Numbered from the stretch's first letter, positions 7,832 to 16,286 are shown. The stretch: DNA of 32,754 nucleotides from Gammaproteobacteria bacterium (GCA_030833185.1 JAURHQ010000019.1:1-32754), one strand, 5' to 3'. Notes: generated by a model not told the origin, from the letters alone. A program made the numbers and translations.

Positions 7832-9091
7832 TCAGCCACCGTCGCGCCAGGCGCGCGCCAGTCCTTCGCGGTCATCAGGATGGGCAAGCTGAATCAGGGC
7901 GCGCGCGCGCTCACCCATGGTCTTGCCACGCAGCTGCGCGCTGCCGTACTCGGTGACGAGATAGTCCACATCCCCGCGCGTGGTCACCACGCCCGCGCCG
8001 TGCTGGAGCCGGGCCACGAGGCGTGAACGCCCGTGTTTGGTCCGCGCCTGGAGCGCGATGATCGCCTTGCCGCCGGCCGACCCCGCCGCGCCGCGAATGA
8101 AGTCCAACTGCCCGCCGAAGCCCGAGATGACTTTGGGCCCGATGGAGTCGGCGCAGACCTGTCCCGACAGGTCGACTTCGACCGCCGAATTGATCGCCAC
8201 CACCTGCGGGTTGCGGGCGATCACGGTCGGGTCGTTCACCGTGTCGCTCCCTAGAAACAGCAGTTCAGGATTGGCGTGGACGAAGTCGAACAGTGCCCGC
8301 GTGCCAGACACAAACGAGGTCACGGTCTTGCCCGGGTGAAAGCGCTTGTGACGGTTAGTGACCACACCGCGTTGCAGCAGCGGCAGCAGTCCGTCGGAGA
8401 ACATCTCGGTGTGCACGCCGAGGTGTTGATGGTCGCCCAGCGCCATCAGCACCGCGTTGGGGATCGAGCCGATGCCGACCTGCAATGTGGCGCCGTCATC
8501 GACCAGGGCGGCGATGTGGCGGCCAATTTGCCGATCGGTGTCGCTGAGGCGCTCGGGGCTGGCTTCGCTCAGCGGCTGGTCAACCGCCAGGCCATAATCG
8601 ATTTCGCTGACGTGCACCACGCCCTCGCCCAGCGTGCGGGGCATTTGCGGGTTTACCTGCGCAATGCGTAGCCCCGCCATGCGCAGCGCGGTGCGCGCCA
8701 CGTCGACACTGGTCCCCAGCGAGCAGTAGCCCGCTGCGTCGGGCGGAGAGATCTGGAGCAGGCAGGCGTCCGGACGCTTGCTGCCGCGGAGCAGGGCTGG
8801 AATGGCGGACAGGAAGCAGGGCAGGTAGTCGACCCTCGAATAATCCAGCAGTCCGCGCACGTTGGCGCCGACAAAAAAATTGGTACAGCGAAACTGACCG
8901 GCATATTCGGGCCGGCAATAGGCGGCCTCGCCCATGGTGTGGAGATGCATCAACTCCAGTTCCTCGCAGCGGGCGGCATTGGCCAGCAGGTGTTCGAGCA
9001 GCCGGTGCGGGGTGGCGGCGGCGCCGTGCACAAACACCCGACCACGGGTGGGCAGGACGTCTGCAATCGCGGCAGAGGACAGCATTTTCAT
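7832..9091 (-). CDS. Acetyl-CoA hydrolase/4-hydroxybutyrate-type CoA transferase
   Basis: This 419-residue family I CoA transferase of the acetyl-CoA hydrolase/4-hydroxybutyrate CoA-transferase group moves CoA between short acyl groups through a glutamyl-CoA intermediate. GIGSIPNAV occurs at about 206-214. The catalytic glutamate should be Glu229 in HTEMFSDG. The conserved GFGGQLDF turn is at 324-331, and YLVTEYGSAQLRGKT near the C-terminus is typical of the family. The ATG at 9091 has AGGAG six bases upstream. That ribosome site lies inside a perfect 12-base palindrome, CAGGAGCTCCTG (9092-9103). The gene diverges from the GGDEF/EAL gene and leads into the VOC gene. The product of a ketone monooxygenase pathway after ester hydrolysis could be its substrate; this is inference. 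Confidence 0.88.
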   Translation of the reverse strand: MKMLSSAAIADVLPTRGRVFVHGAAATPHRLLEHLLANAARCEELELMHLHTMGEAAYCRPEYAGQFRCTNFFVGANVRGLLDYSRVDYLPCFLSAIPALLRGSKRPDACLLQISPPDAAGYCSLGTSVDVARTALRMAGLRIAQVNPQMPRTLGEGVVHVSEIDYGLAVDQPLSEASPERLSDTDRQIGRHIAALVDDGATLQVGIGSIPNAVLMALGDHQHLGVHTEMFSDGLLPLLQRGVVTNRHKRFHPGKTVTSFVSGTRALFDFVHANPELLFLGSDTVNDPTVIARNPQVVAINSAVEVDLSGQVCADSIGPKVISGFGGQLDFIRGAAGSAGGKAIIALQARTKHGRSRLVARLQHGAGVVTTRGDVDYLVTEYGSAQLRGKTMGERARALIQLAHPDDREGLARAWRDGG

Positions 9092-9103
9092 CAGGAGCTC
9101 CTG
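9092..9103. promoter_or_regulatory. Palindrome enclosing the CoA-transferase ribosome-binding site
   Basis: CAGGAGCTCCTG is a perfect 12-base palindrome directly before the CoA-transferase ATG (minus strand). It contains the Shine-Dalgarno AGGAG and its complement CTCCT. The arms are adjacent with no loop, so a fold in single mRNA is constrained. It could be a protein site or chance. Confidence 0.35.
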
Positions 9104-9236
9104 GGCTCGAAGGGGTGGGACCTTTCGACGGCGGGTTCAAGTATGAACGGGTGGCGCCGCTAGACGGAACTCAAGCCACAGCCTGCCGTCCCGACCGCGG
9201 CAGTACGTTGCGTCACATCAAGGGGTGTCGCTGTTT

Positions 9237-11642
9237 ATGCTGACGAAGATGCTGAGACCGGGCAGCCTGCGCGAACGCATCATCCTGTTTTTTACGTTGC
9301 TGTTGCTGGGCGTCTCGGCGGCAGTCTTTCTGGTGGTCTTGCCGCAGATCAGCGGCATTTTTCGGGATCACACGTTTCAGGAACTGGCCGGCGCCGAGCG
9401 CGTGCTGCGGCGGGTGATTGCCCAGAACCAGATTCGACTGGCCGAGTCGGCCAGCCTGCTGGCCGCCGATTTTGCCTTTCGGACCGCAGTGACCAGCGAT
9501 GACCAGCCCACCCTGCGTTCCGCGCTGGAAAATCACAGCGCCCGGCTTGGCGCTGACGTCGCCATGCTGCTCGATCTGGAGGGTGCGGTGCGTGCCGACA
9601 CCTTGCCGTCGGAGGCGGCGCGCCAGCCCCATCCCTTGCCCTCGTTGATCCAGAAAGCGCAGCAGGAAGGGGTGGCCACCAGTCTCGCCATCATGAACGG
9701 GCGCGCCTATCAGTTAGCAGTCGTGCCGGTGTTGGCGCCAGATCCGATCGGATGGGTCGCGGTCGGCATCGAATTGAACGACAAATTCGCGCGCGAATTG
9801 CGCACCCTGCTGGACGTGCACGTGAGCTTCATGCTGCGCGCGGCACGCCACGACTTTGTCGGGATCGCCTCGACTCAGGCCAATACGCCGCTGCTCGATC
9901 TCACCGATGCCGTGCGCCGCAGCGCGCATGCCAACAACGGGATCCCGGCCGCCACGCTCACCATCAAGGATTTCGACTCCCGGCTTTCCAGCATCGATTC
10001 GGTAGATTCCGAAAGTGTTCTGTTCGTCTTGCAACGAACCGAGGCCAGCGCTAGCGAAATTTTTCAGCCCTTGATCAGCACGCTGGGCCTGATCGCCGCC
10101 GGCGGTCTGGGCCTGTGCCTGATCGGGGGCGCCTTGATGGTCAGCTTTGTGACCGGTCCGCTGGACCGACTGGCAGCCGTGGCGCGGCGGATTCGGGAGG
10201 GCGATTTCGAGGCCCGCTCCGAGACGCCGGGCGATGACGAGTTCGGCGAATTTGCCGCGACCTTCGACCACATGCTGGAAACCATCGCGGGCCGCGAAAA
10301 AGAAATTCTGCGGCTGGCCTACGAGGACCCGCTGACCGGGCTGCCGAATCGCGTCAGCCTGCAGCGGGAGCTGGATAATCGCGCGGGCGCCGGGACGTCT
10401 TTTGTCCTGATGCTGCTCGACCTGCAGCGCTTTCGGCTGATTAACAGCACGCTGGGCTACGAAGCAGGCGACGAACTGCTGAATATCGTAGCGACGCGTT
10501 TTCGATCGCTGGTTAAAGCCACGGATTTTGTCTCCCGCACGGGCAGTAACGTGTTCGCCGTGATCTGCGCGATGAAAGACGGCGATCAGGTGAAGATGGT
10601 CGCCGACCGTCTGCAGGATGCCCTGTCGCACCGGATTTTTGTGGGCGTACAGGAAGTGGACGTCACGGCGGCCGTTGGCGCTGTGCAGTTTCCGGAGCAG
10701 GGCAGCACCGGGGCCGTGCTGCTGCGGCGCGCGGAAATTGCGCTTTATCACGCCAAACATGCCAACGGTGGATTCTGTCTGTATGAACCGGCGCTGGATG
10801 CCACCCGTCGCGACAGCCTGCATCTGCTGGGCGATCTGCGTCGCGCTGAAGAAAAGGGCGAACTGCTGCTGATGTATCAGCCCAAGGTCGACCTGCGTCG
10901 CGGCAAGGTGACCAGCGTAGAGGCGCTGATCCGCTGGCGCCACCCGGTGCGCGGCATGGTCCCGCCCGGCGAGTTCCTTCCCTTCGCCGAACAAACCGGG
11001 GCGATTCGTCGCATCACGCGCTGGGTCATTGGCGAGGCGATCGCCCAGATCGGACGCTGGGAGCAGGACGGGCTCAAGTTGCAGGTTTCGATCAATATTT
11101 CGGCGCGAGACTTGGCCGACGACGCGCTGGTGGCTTATTTCGCCAGCGCCTTGCTGGGCAGCACTCGCGGCGCCAGCGCGCTGTGCGTGGAAATTACCGA
11201 GAGCGCGATGATGGAAGACTCCAGCGTGGCGTTCTACAGCATCGAGCGCCTGCGCCAGTTGGGCATTGCGGTCAGCATCGATGACTACGGCACGGGCTAT
11301 TCGTCGCTCTCCTACATCAAGAATCTGAAAGCGAGCGAGCTCAAGATTGATCGCGCGTTTGTGAACGATCTCGACAGCAGCGAAGAGGACAAGGCGATCG
11401 TCCGCTCGACCATCGAACTCGGGCACAACCTTGGACTGCGGGTGGTCGCGGAAGGGGTGGAGACGCCCGCCCAGCTCGGCAAGCTATGCGAACTGGGCTG
11501 TGATTACGCGCAGGGCTATTTGCTGTCGCGACCGCTGACCGCAGAGGCCCTGATCAACTGGGTGCGGGATTTTGATTTCAGCGCTGTGCGCAGTATCAAA
11601 CCAACAGCCGTCGCGCCGGATGGGCGCGTGCTGGCTAACTAG
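9237..11642 (+). CDS. Membrane GGDEF-EAL protein with degenerate GGDEF, predicted c-di-GMP phosphodiesterase
   Basis: This 801-residue inner-membrane signalling protein has membrane helix 1 at about 15-35, a periplasmic sensor domain at about 36-277 and helix 2 at about 278-303. A HAMP linker follows to about 350, then a GGDEF domain and an EAL domain. The cyclase signature is destroyed: where RxGGDEF is expected the protein reads RTGSNVF (about 433-439), so no c-di-GMP synthesis is expected. The EAL site looks complete: EAL at 562-564, SINIS, EITES, IDDYGTGYSS, KIDRAFV and VAEGVET. It should therefore hydrolyse c-di-GMP, with the dead GGDEF perhaps binding GTP. The ATG at 9237 lies 11 bases after AAGGGG. 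A GTG at 9225 overlaps that site and is less likely. The next gene, 62 bases on, encodes a periplasmic copper-site protein that may feed the sensor domain. Confidence 0.88.
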   Translation: MLTKMLRPGSLRERIILFFTLLLLGVSAAVFLVVLPQISGIFRDHTFQELAGAERVLRRVIAQNQIRLAESASLLAADFAFRTAVTSDDQPTLRSALENHSARLGADVAMLLDLEGAVRADTLPSEAARQPHPLPSLIQKAQQEGVATSLAIMNGRAYQLAVVPVLAPDPIGWVAVGIELNDKFARELRTLLDVHVSFMLRAARHDFVGIASTQANTPLLDLTDAVRRSAHANNGIPAATLTIKDFDSRLSSIDSVDSESVLFVLQRTEASASEIFQPLISTLGLIAAGGLGLCLIGGALMVSFVTGPLDRLAAVARRIREGDFEARSETPGDDEFGEFAATFDHMLETIAGREKEILRLAYEDPLTGLPNRVSLQRELDNRAGAGTSFVLMLLDLQRFRLINSTLGYEAGDELLNIVATRFRSLVKATDFVSRTGSNVFAVICAMKDGDQVKMVADRLQDALSHRIFVGVQEVDVTAAVGAVQFPEQGSTGAVLLRRAEIALYHAKHANGGFCLYEPALDATRRDSLHLLGDLRRAEEKGELLLMYQPKVDLRRGKVTSVEALIRWRHPVRGMVPPGEFLPFAEQTGAIRRITRWVIGEAIAQIGRWEQDGLKLQVSINISARDLADDALVAYFASALLGSTRGASALCVEITESAMMEDSSVAFYSIERLRQLGIAVSIDDYGTGYSSLSYIKNLKASELKIDRAFVNDLDSSEEDKAIVRSTIELGHNLGLRVVAEGVETPAQLGKLCELGCDYAQGYLLSRPLTAEALINWVRDFDFSAVRSIKPTAVAPDGRVLAN

Positions 11643-11704
11643 CGCGCAAGCGCACCACTTCCTCCAGCGGAGTCTGGCAGAACCAACACCAGATCGGACG
11701 ACAG

Positions 11705-12349
11705 ATGTTTGCTGAATATCGATGGATAGGATTGGGCGTCGCGCTTTGTGCGTGTGCGCAGGCGGAAACGGTATCCGTGAGCATCACCGACACCGGCGGG
11801 GCGGCGCTCGCACGGGCGGTGGTGGTGGCCGTGGCTGCGGGGCAGACCGCAAGCGACCACAAACAAGAGGCAAAGGTCGATCAGATCGACAAAAGCTTCG
11901 TGCCCGGAGAACTCGTCGTTCAGGTTGGCACCCTGGTGCACTTTCCCAACTCCGACAAGGTGCGACATCAGGTCTATTCCTTTTCACCGGCCAAGAGTTT
12001 TGAGCTGCCGCTCTACGCCGGGGCCGAAGCCGAACCGGTGCTATTCGACAAGCCGGGCCCGGTGACGCTGGGCTGCAATATCCATGACTGGATGCGCGGC
12101 TATATCTATGTGGCCGACAGTCCCTGGTTTGCGCGGACCGACGAGCAGGGCCACGCGACGCTGGACCTGCCGCCGGGGGACTACACGGTCCATGTCTGGC
12201 ATCCGCAAATGCGGGAGACCGAAGACAGCACCCGTCAGCCCCTGAGCCTCGCCGCTCAGGGAACGGCCGAGATGACCTGGAAGCTTGGCCTGAAGCCGGT
12301 GTTCTCGCCGCGTCGGGCGCCGATGGGGGATGCGGGCGGGGGCTACTGA
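11705..12349 (+). CDS. Secreted cupredoxin-fold protein, 'methylamine utilization protein' type
   Basis: This 214-residue protein has a signal peptide (about residues 1-20, cut after AQA) and is predicted periplasmic. A plastocyanin-like copper site is visible: His88 (VRHQVYSF), then Cys124, His127 and Met130 in GCNIHDWM. That is the His/Cys-x2-His-x2-Met ligand set of type 1 blue copper proteins. A carboxypeptidase-regulatory-like beta domain (ARTDEQGHATLDLPPGDYTV) follows at about 143-190. Proteins of this type are often labelled methylamine utilization proteins, but no mau cluster is present here. It follows the GGDEF/EAL gene by 62 bases on the same strand, so the pair is probably co-transcribed. 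The ribosome site before the ATG (GGACGACAG) is weak. Likely role: periplasmic redox or copper partner of the c-di-GMP protein; this is inference. Confidence 0.8.
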   Translation: MFAEYRWIGLGVALCACAQAETVSVSITDTGGAALARAVVVAVAAGQTASDHKQEAKVDQIDKSFVPGELVVQVGTLVHFPNSDKVRHQVYSFSPAKSFELPLYAGAEAEPVLFDKPGPVTLGCNIHDWMRGYIYVADSPWFARTDEQGHATLDLPPGDYTVHVWHPQMRETEDSTRQPLSLAAQGTAEMTWKLGLKPVFSPRRAPMGDAGGGY

Positions 12350-12557
12350 GGCGCCCGACGGCTCACCGGCTAGCGTGATGATTCCCGGGTTTTAATCCCG
12401 GCGGGCAACATGCGATGTTCAACCCACCGCAGGCTCAGCATTTGGGCCCGGCCCCTCGCTAGATTGCACCTGCGCTCATCAGGCGATGGGCGCGGGGGGA
12501 TTTGTACCAGATTGCAGCCCCCGCCATTCGGCACTGCTGCTAAACCGGAGCATCCGC
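12350..12557. other. Intergenic spacer
   Basis: About 200 bases with no gene seen. A small CCGGG-ttttaat-CCCGG hairpin near 12385-12401 lacks a T-run, so it is at best a weak terminator for the copper-protein gene. The promoter for the helicase presumably lies here but was not recognised. Confidence 0.4.
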
Positions 12558-14186
12558 ATGTCGCTTTCCGTACAAACGCTCTACCCACACCAGATCGCTG
12601 GGGTGCAGTTTCTGCTGCGCCATCAGCGGGCCGTACTGGCCGACGATATGGGCCTCGGCAAAACCCGACAGGCCATTGTCGCCGCCAACGAAGCCGCACC
12701 CGACGGCCTGATGCTGGTGATCTGTCCCGCCGCGCTCAAACTCAACTGGGCGCGCGAAATCCGCCTGGTCGATGCGGCCTCAGCCATTGACGTTATTGGC
12801 ACCGCCAGCGTGCCGGCCACCGCGCCGCGCTGGGTCATCGTCAACTACGACCTGCTGGCGCGCGAAGCCGAACGGCTGCGGGCTTTGCCCTGGTCGGTGG
12901 TCATTGTCGACGAGGCGCACTTCATCAAGAACGCGAGCCAGCGCAGTTCGCAGGTGCTGAAACTGCTAGGCGTGACCGAGGGGCGCGCCAACCCGGCGGG
13001 TCCGCGACCGCCCTACGTGTTCCTGTTGACCGGCACGCCCATGCCCAATCGGCCGCGCGACCTCTTTAACCTGCTCCGCGCGGTTGAGCATCCGACGGCG
13101 CGTAGTTTCGTGTCGTTCGCCAAGCGCTACTGCGCGGCCTATCGCAACGACTACGGCTGGGTCACCGACGGCGCGTCCAATCTGGCAGAACTCAATCTGC
13201 TGCTGAAAGAAGTGATGCTCCGCCGCACCAAGGACGAGGTGCTGGATTTACCGCCCAAAATCCGCAGTTTTGTCCCGGTTTCGCTGGAAGGCGACGGTGC
13301 GCAGAAAGCGAGTGTGGCGTTTGCCGAGTGGTTTGGCGCGGCCCCCAGCGACCGGCCGAACGACAAGGCCTTTCTGGGCCAGCTGAGCAAACTTCGTCAC
13401 ACCCTGCACAAGGCCAAACACAAGGCCTGCGCCGAGCGCATTCGCGACGTGCTGGCCAGTGGCCGCAAAGTGGTGGTGTTCTGCTGCTATCAGGATGGTG
13501 TGACGCGCCACAAGAAGGCGCTAGGCGCGCGCGCTGTCACCATTACCGGCAGCGACGACGCCGCGGCCCGCATGGCGGCGGTGGATGCCTTCCAGCACGA
13601 CCCGACCGTGGAGGTCGCGCTGTGTAATCTCATCGCTGGCGGGGTGGGGATCACGCTGACGGCCGGCACCCACGTCATTTTTCAGGATCTGGACTGGGTG
13701 CCGGCCAACCATCTGCAGGCCGAGGACCGCTGCTACCGGCTGGGGCAGCACGCTTCGGTGACGGTGGAATACCTGATGGGCGCCGGTACGCTGGACGGCT
13801 ATATCGCCCGCCTGCTGGACGCGAAAATGGCGCTGATTGCTGCGGTCGAAGCGAAAGACCTGCCGGAGACGTCTTTCCTGGAGGACTTGCAGCGCGAACT
13901 GCAGGCGCTGGGGCCTGCCTTGTTGCAGGAGGCGCAGGCGCTGGGGGCCACCGGCGAGGTGGCCGCCCGGATCGACGCCATCGGCGCGCAGGTGGCGCAA
14001 CTGGGCCGGGTTTCACCCTTGGCCGAACAAGGCGTGTGGGAATTCCCCAGCAGCAGCTCGCCGGGCAAGTTTTACCGCGTGACTTTTGGCCGCGCCGGCC
14101 ATCTGGAGTGCGACTGTCCGGGCTTTGCCTACCGTGGACAGTGCAAGCATGTGCGCGAGGCGCGCAGCCAGACGACGGCATCCTGA
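12558..14186 (+). CDS. SNF2-family DEAH helicase with C-terminal SWIM zinc finger (SMARCAL1-like core)
   Basis: This 542-residue cytoplasmic DNA-dependent ATPase has Walker A DDMGLGKT (29-36), DEAH (118-121), LTGTPMPN, the SNF2 linker LRRTKDEV and a second RecA lobe ending in QAEDRCYRLGQ. All helicase motifs needed for ATP-driven DNA translocation look intact. The core is short, as in SMARCAL1/annealing-helicase relatives, with no large insertions. The C-terminus carries a SWIM-type zinc finger, CxCx8CxH (Cys518, Cys520, Cys529, His531), expected to bind DNA or protein. The ATG at 12558 is chosen because CCGGAG lies seven bases upstream; an earlier in-frame ATG at 12486 would add unrelated residues. 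It appears to be a single-gene unit. Likely role is DNA repair or replication-fork processing. No restriction or defence partner genes are adjacent. Confidence 0.88.
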   Translation: MSLSVQTLYPHQIAGVQFLLRHQRAVLADDMGLGKTRQAIVAANEAAPDGLMLVICPAALKLNWAREIRLVDAASAIDVIGTASVPATAPRWVIVNYDLLAREAERLRALPWSVVIVDEAHFIKNASQRSSQVLKLLGVTEGRANPAGPRPPYVFLLTGTPMPNRPRDLFNLLRAVEHPTARSFVSFAKRYCAAYRNDYGWVTDGASNLAELNLLLKEVMLRRTKDEVLDLPPKIRSFVPVSLEGDGAQKASVAFAEWFGAAPSDRPNDKAFLGQLSKLRHTLHKAKHKACAERIRDVLASGRKVVVFCCYQDGVTRHKKALGARAVTITGSDDAAARMAAVDAFQHDPTVEVALCNLIAGGVGITLTAGTHVIFQDLDWVPANHLQAEDRCYRLGQHASVTVEYLMGAGTLDGYIARLLDAKMALIAAVEAKDLPETSFLEDLQRELQALGPALLQEAQALGATGEVAARIDAIGAQVAQLGRVSPLAEQGVWEFPSSSSPGKFYRVTFGRAGHLECDCPGFAYRGQCKHVREARSQTTAS

Positions 14187-14206
14187 GTCTGCGCGGGCAC
14201 AATAGC

Positions 14207-14227
14207 TGCGCGCCGTACCGGCGCGCA
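14207..14227. terminator. Perfect 9-bp stem-loop after the SNF2 gene
   Basis: TGCGCGCCG (14207-14215) and CGGCGCGCA (14219-14227) pair perfectly around a TAC loop, 20 bases after the helicase stop. No T-run follows. The hairpin ends just before the GGAG ribosome site of the Nudix remnant, so it could be a terminator or an mRNA structure. Confidence 0.4.
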
Positions 14228-14244
14228 GGGGCTTGGAGCCGGAC

Positions 14245-14352
14245 ATGAGCAACGACGAACTTTTCGATGTGGTCAACGCGCAGGACGAGGTTATCGGCGT
14301 GGCGCCGCGGTCACGGGTGCACGCTGAAGGCCTGCGCCATCGCGCGGCACAC
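14245..14352 (+). pseudogene. Nudix hydrolase, 5' fragment only
   Basis: The ATG at 14245, with GGAG six bases upstream, opens a frame reading MSNDELFDVVNAQDEVIGV, then APRSRVHAEGLRHRAAH. This is the standard opening of Nudix hydrolases of the isopentenyl-diphosphate-isomerase-like/YfcD group (DELFDVVxxxDxVIGxxPRxxVHxxGLxHRAxH). After about 36 residues homology stops. The expected core strand and the Nudix box (GX5EX7REUXEEXGU) are absent, and the frame runs on as arginine/serine-rich nonsense to a stop at 14448. Around 14336-14352 the sequence passes, with a frame change, into a piece of pmbA. A full-length product is therefore not made. The start is intact, so a short chimeric peptide could still be translated. 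Confidence 0.75.
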
Positions 14353-15010
14353 CGCAGCCGACGAGTGTGCGGGGCTCGCCGATCCTGCCCTCTTGGCGAC
14401 GGAGTTTCCGGATCTGGGTCTCGATTTTCCGTGGGCACTGAACCCTGAGGAGGCCGTCGAGCTCGCGCGCCGTGGCCAGCTTGCGGCGCACGCGCGCCAC
14501 GGCGTCGGAGGAGGAGCTGCGCGACAGGCCGTGCTTGGCCAGCAGCGCCGCCAGCGCGCCACGGCCGCCTTCCAGCAGACCAAACGCGCGGCCCTGGCGC
14601 TGCGCCCCGCCCCATTCACGGGTGGCGCGAATCATCGCGGCCCAGAACAGGAGGATGGTCGTCACGCCCCACCAACCGTAGAGCCAGCGCAAGCCCGACG
14701 GTCCGGGAAAGCTGGCGAGGTAAAGCCCGCCCAGCGCGGTGGCGAGCAGCCCCACCACGATCAGACGCCGCGCCGGGTGGCGATCCGCCAGCCAGCCGCC
14801 GGGCACGTAGCTCAGCATTGCGGTCAGGCCGTAAACGGCAAAGGCGTCGCCCAGCGCGGTGTTACTGATCCCGAAGGCTTCAAGCACGCTGGGCCGAAAA
14901 AAGCGGGGAATGTGGAACGGCAGGCTGAACACCGCCTCGCCGGCGAGGATGATGCACAGCAGGCCGAGATGCTGACGCCAGACGGGCACGGGCGGCGACT
15001 CAGGGATCAT
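14291..15010 (-). pseudogene. MFS transporter, truncated after about four helices
   Basis: The frame from the ATG at 15010 reads MIPESPPVPVWRQHLG and gives four convincing membrane helices with the loop GGWLADRHPARR between helices 2 and 3. It reaches RAFGLLEGGRGALAALLA, the start of helix 5, at about 14540. Beyond that it becomes charged, non-membrane sequence (KHGLSRSSSSDAVARVRRKL and onward), antisense to the pmbA and Nudix pieces, and stops at 14291. The frame encodes 239 residues, of which about 157 look native; a normal MFS protein has about 400-430. The ATG overlaps the stop of the intact MFS gene in ATGATCCCTGA, so the two were translationally coupled. A longer upstream start is not supported. 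It is probably non-functional. Confidence 0.75.
14334..14490 (+). pseudogene. pmbA: PmbA (TldE) metalloprotease-family protein, internal fragment
   Basis: In the frame one base off from the Nudix remnant, 14334 to about 14490 reads AIARHTAADECAGLADPALL followed by ATEFPDLGLDFPWALNPEEA and VELARRGQLAA. This matches the N-terminal third of PmbA/TldE (compare E. coli IARYTSPDPCAGVADKELL...PDLDLFHP...EAIELA). PmbA works with TldD in peptide maturation and antitoxin turnover. There is no start codon in context and no downstream PmbA sequence, so only about 50 internal codons survive, joined on the left to a Nudix start and on the right to unassigned sequence before the opposed MFS fragment. The match was recognised by eye from memory of the family; the boundaries are approximate. 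Confidence 0.65.
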
Positions 15011-16286
15011 GGGCGCTACGCGAGGCGAGCGCCTCGACTTCCGGGTCGTCGAGCGCGGCGATTTCCTGTCGATACTGCCGGCGCCGGTTGAAGACCGCGA
15101 AGGCATAACCCGCGGTGCCGACCAGCGAGCCGGCAAAGATCAGCCCCCAGACCGCCCGCGGGCTGCCGGTTGCGCTCCACACCGAGGCGGTGATGAGCGG
15201 CGCCAGCGCCATCGCGAACATCATGGGCAGCGCGAGTGCGCCCATGGTCCGCGCATAGTGCTCGCGCCCCAGCCACTCGGCCGGCGCCACGCCGCGCAGG
15301 ATGGTGGTGACCCCGTGCCCGGTGCCGAAGCAGACCGCGAACGCGCTGAGCCAGCCGAGGCTGGGTGGCGCGTAGAGGAGAATCAGCAAGCCCAGCGGCA
15401 CAATCGTGGTGGTGACCGCGCCAAGGCGCGCGGTGCTGGCACGGCGGCCAAGCGTCACCATCAGGATTCGCGCGCCGACCTGCACCGGGCCAATGAGCGC
15501 AAAGCAGAAGTAGATGTCCTTGCGCGGCACGCCTTCGGCGCCGAGCACCGGCACCAGCTGAAAAATCAGGCTGGAGGCGGTCAGGCTGTAGGAGGTGTAC
15601 CAGAGCGCAAGGCCCCAGAAGACCGGATTGCGCAGCCGCTCGCGCATCACGCGACGCCCTTCCGCCCGGTCGGCCGCGCTTTGCGGTGCCAACGCATGCC
15701 CGCGCGGCGGCGTGAAGCACAGATGCACGGGCAGATTGAAACCGAGATTCATGAGCGCCAGCAACACCAGACTCTCGCGCCAGCTCATATGCGCCAACAG
15801 GGCACCGATGAGCGGCACGAAGACCGTGCCCGAGAAGCCGGTGACCAGCGTGACGGCAATCACGCCGCGTCGCGCCTCCGCGCCGAACTGCTGGTGGATG
15901 ACGGCGAAGATGGTCTCGATCAGCACGCAGGACATACACACGCCGAGCGCGAGCCACAGGGCATAGAACACCAGCAGGCTGTGCACCTGCGACCAGGCGA
16001 GGAGCAACAGCCCCGCGCCCAGCGAGCCGGCGCTCATCAGCCAACGCCCGCCGTAGCGGTCGAGCAGCGTACCGACGGGATAGGCCATGAGCCCGGTGAC
16101 CAGCAGGCCGGCGGTCAAGGCGCCGTTAAGCGCCGGCAGCGCCCAGCCGAGTTCCTCGGCAATGGGACCGGCGAAAAGCGAAAAGCTGTAATAGAGCGAG
16201 CCCCAGGAGACGACCTGGGCGAAGGCCAGCGGCCAGAGCATCACCCACGGCCGGTGACGGGCGTGCCAGAGTGCAGAAAGGGTCAC
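15000..16286 (-). CDS. MFS transporter (complete)
   Basis: This protein of about 428 residues has roughly twelve membrane helices and an MFS loop 2-3 signature variant, GTLLDRYGGRWLM. A long central loop (RGHALAPQSAADRAEGRRVMRERLR) separates the two halves. The subgroup resembles monocarboxylate/oxalate-formate-type importers, but the substrate cannot be assigned. The start is uncertain: the GTG at 16286 begins VTLSALWHARHRPWVM just before helix 1 and is preferred over an ATG at 16358 that would add a polar, arginine-rich leader. Neither has a strong ribosome site. It lies 164 bases downstream of hyuB on the same strand and may bring in that pathway's substrate. Its last codons overlap the start of the truncated second MFS gene. 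Confidence 0.85.
   Translation of the reverse strand: MTLSALWHARHRPWVMLWPLAFAQVVSWGSLYYSFSLFAGPIAEELGWALPALNGALTAGLLVTGLMAYPVGTLLDRYGGRWLMSAGSLGAGLLLLAWSQVHSLLVFYALWLALGVCMSCVLIETIFAVIHQQFGAEARRGVIAVTLVTGFSGTVFVPLIGALLAHMSWRESLVLLALMNLGFNLPVHLCFTPPRGHALAPQSAADRAEGRRVMRERLRNPVFWGLALWYTSYSLTASSLIFQLVPVLGAEGVPRKDIYFCFALIGPVQVGARILMVTLGRRASTARLGAVTTTIVPLGLLILLYAPPSLGWLSAFAVCFGTGHGVTTILRGVAPAEWLGREHYARTMGALALPMMFAMALAPLITASVWSATGSPRAVWGLIFAGSLVGTAGYAFAVFNRRRQYRQEIAALDDPEVEALASRSAHDP

Noticed and set aside
9714-11426. 570-codon minus-strand frame over the GGDEF/EAL gene
   Set aside because: Antisense to a gene with intact EAL motifs; no ribosome site or family pattern.
11705-12349. Methylamine dehydrogenase cluster
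   Set aside because: Only a cupredoxin-like protein carries that label in related families; no mauA, mauB or electron-carrier genes are present.
15011-15136. Longer N-terminus for the truncated MFS gene
   Set aside because: The extension lies inside the coding sequence of the intact MFS gene and is Arg/Ser/Pro-rich. The ATG at 15010 overlapping the previous stop is more natural.
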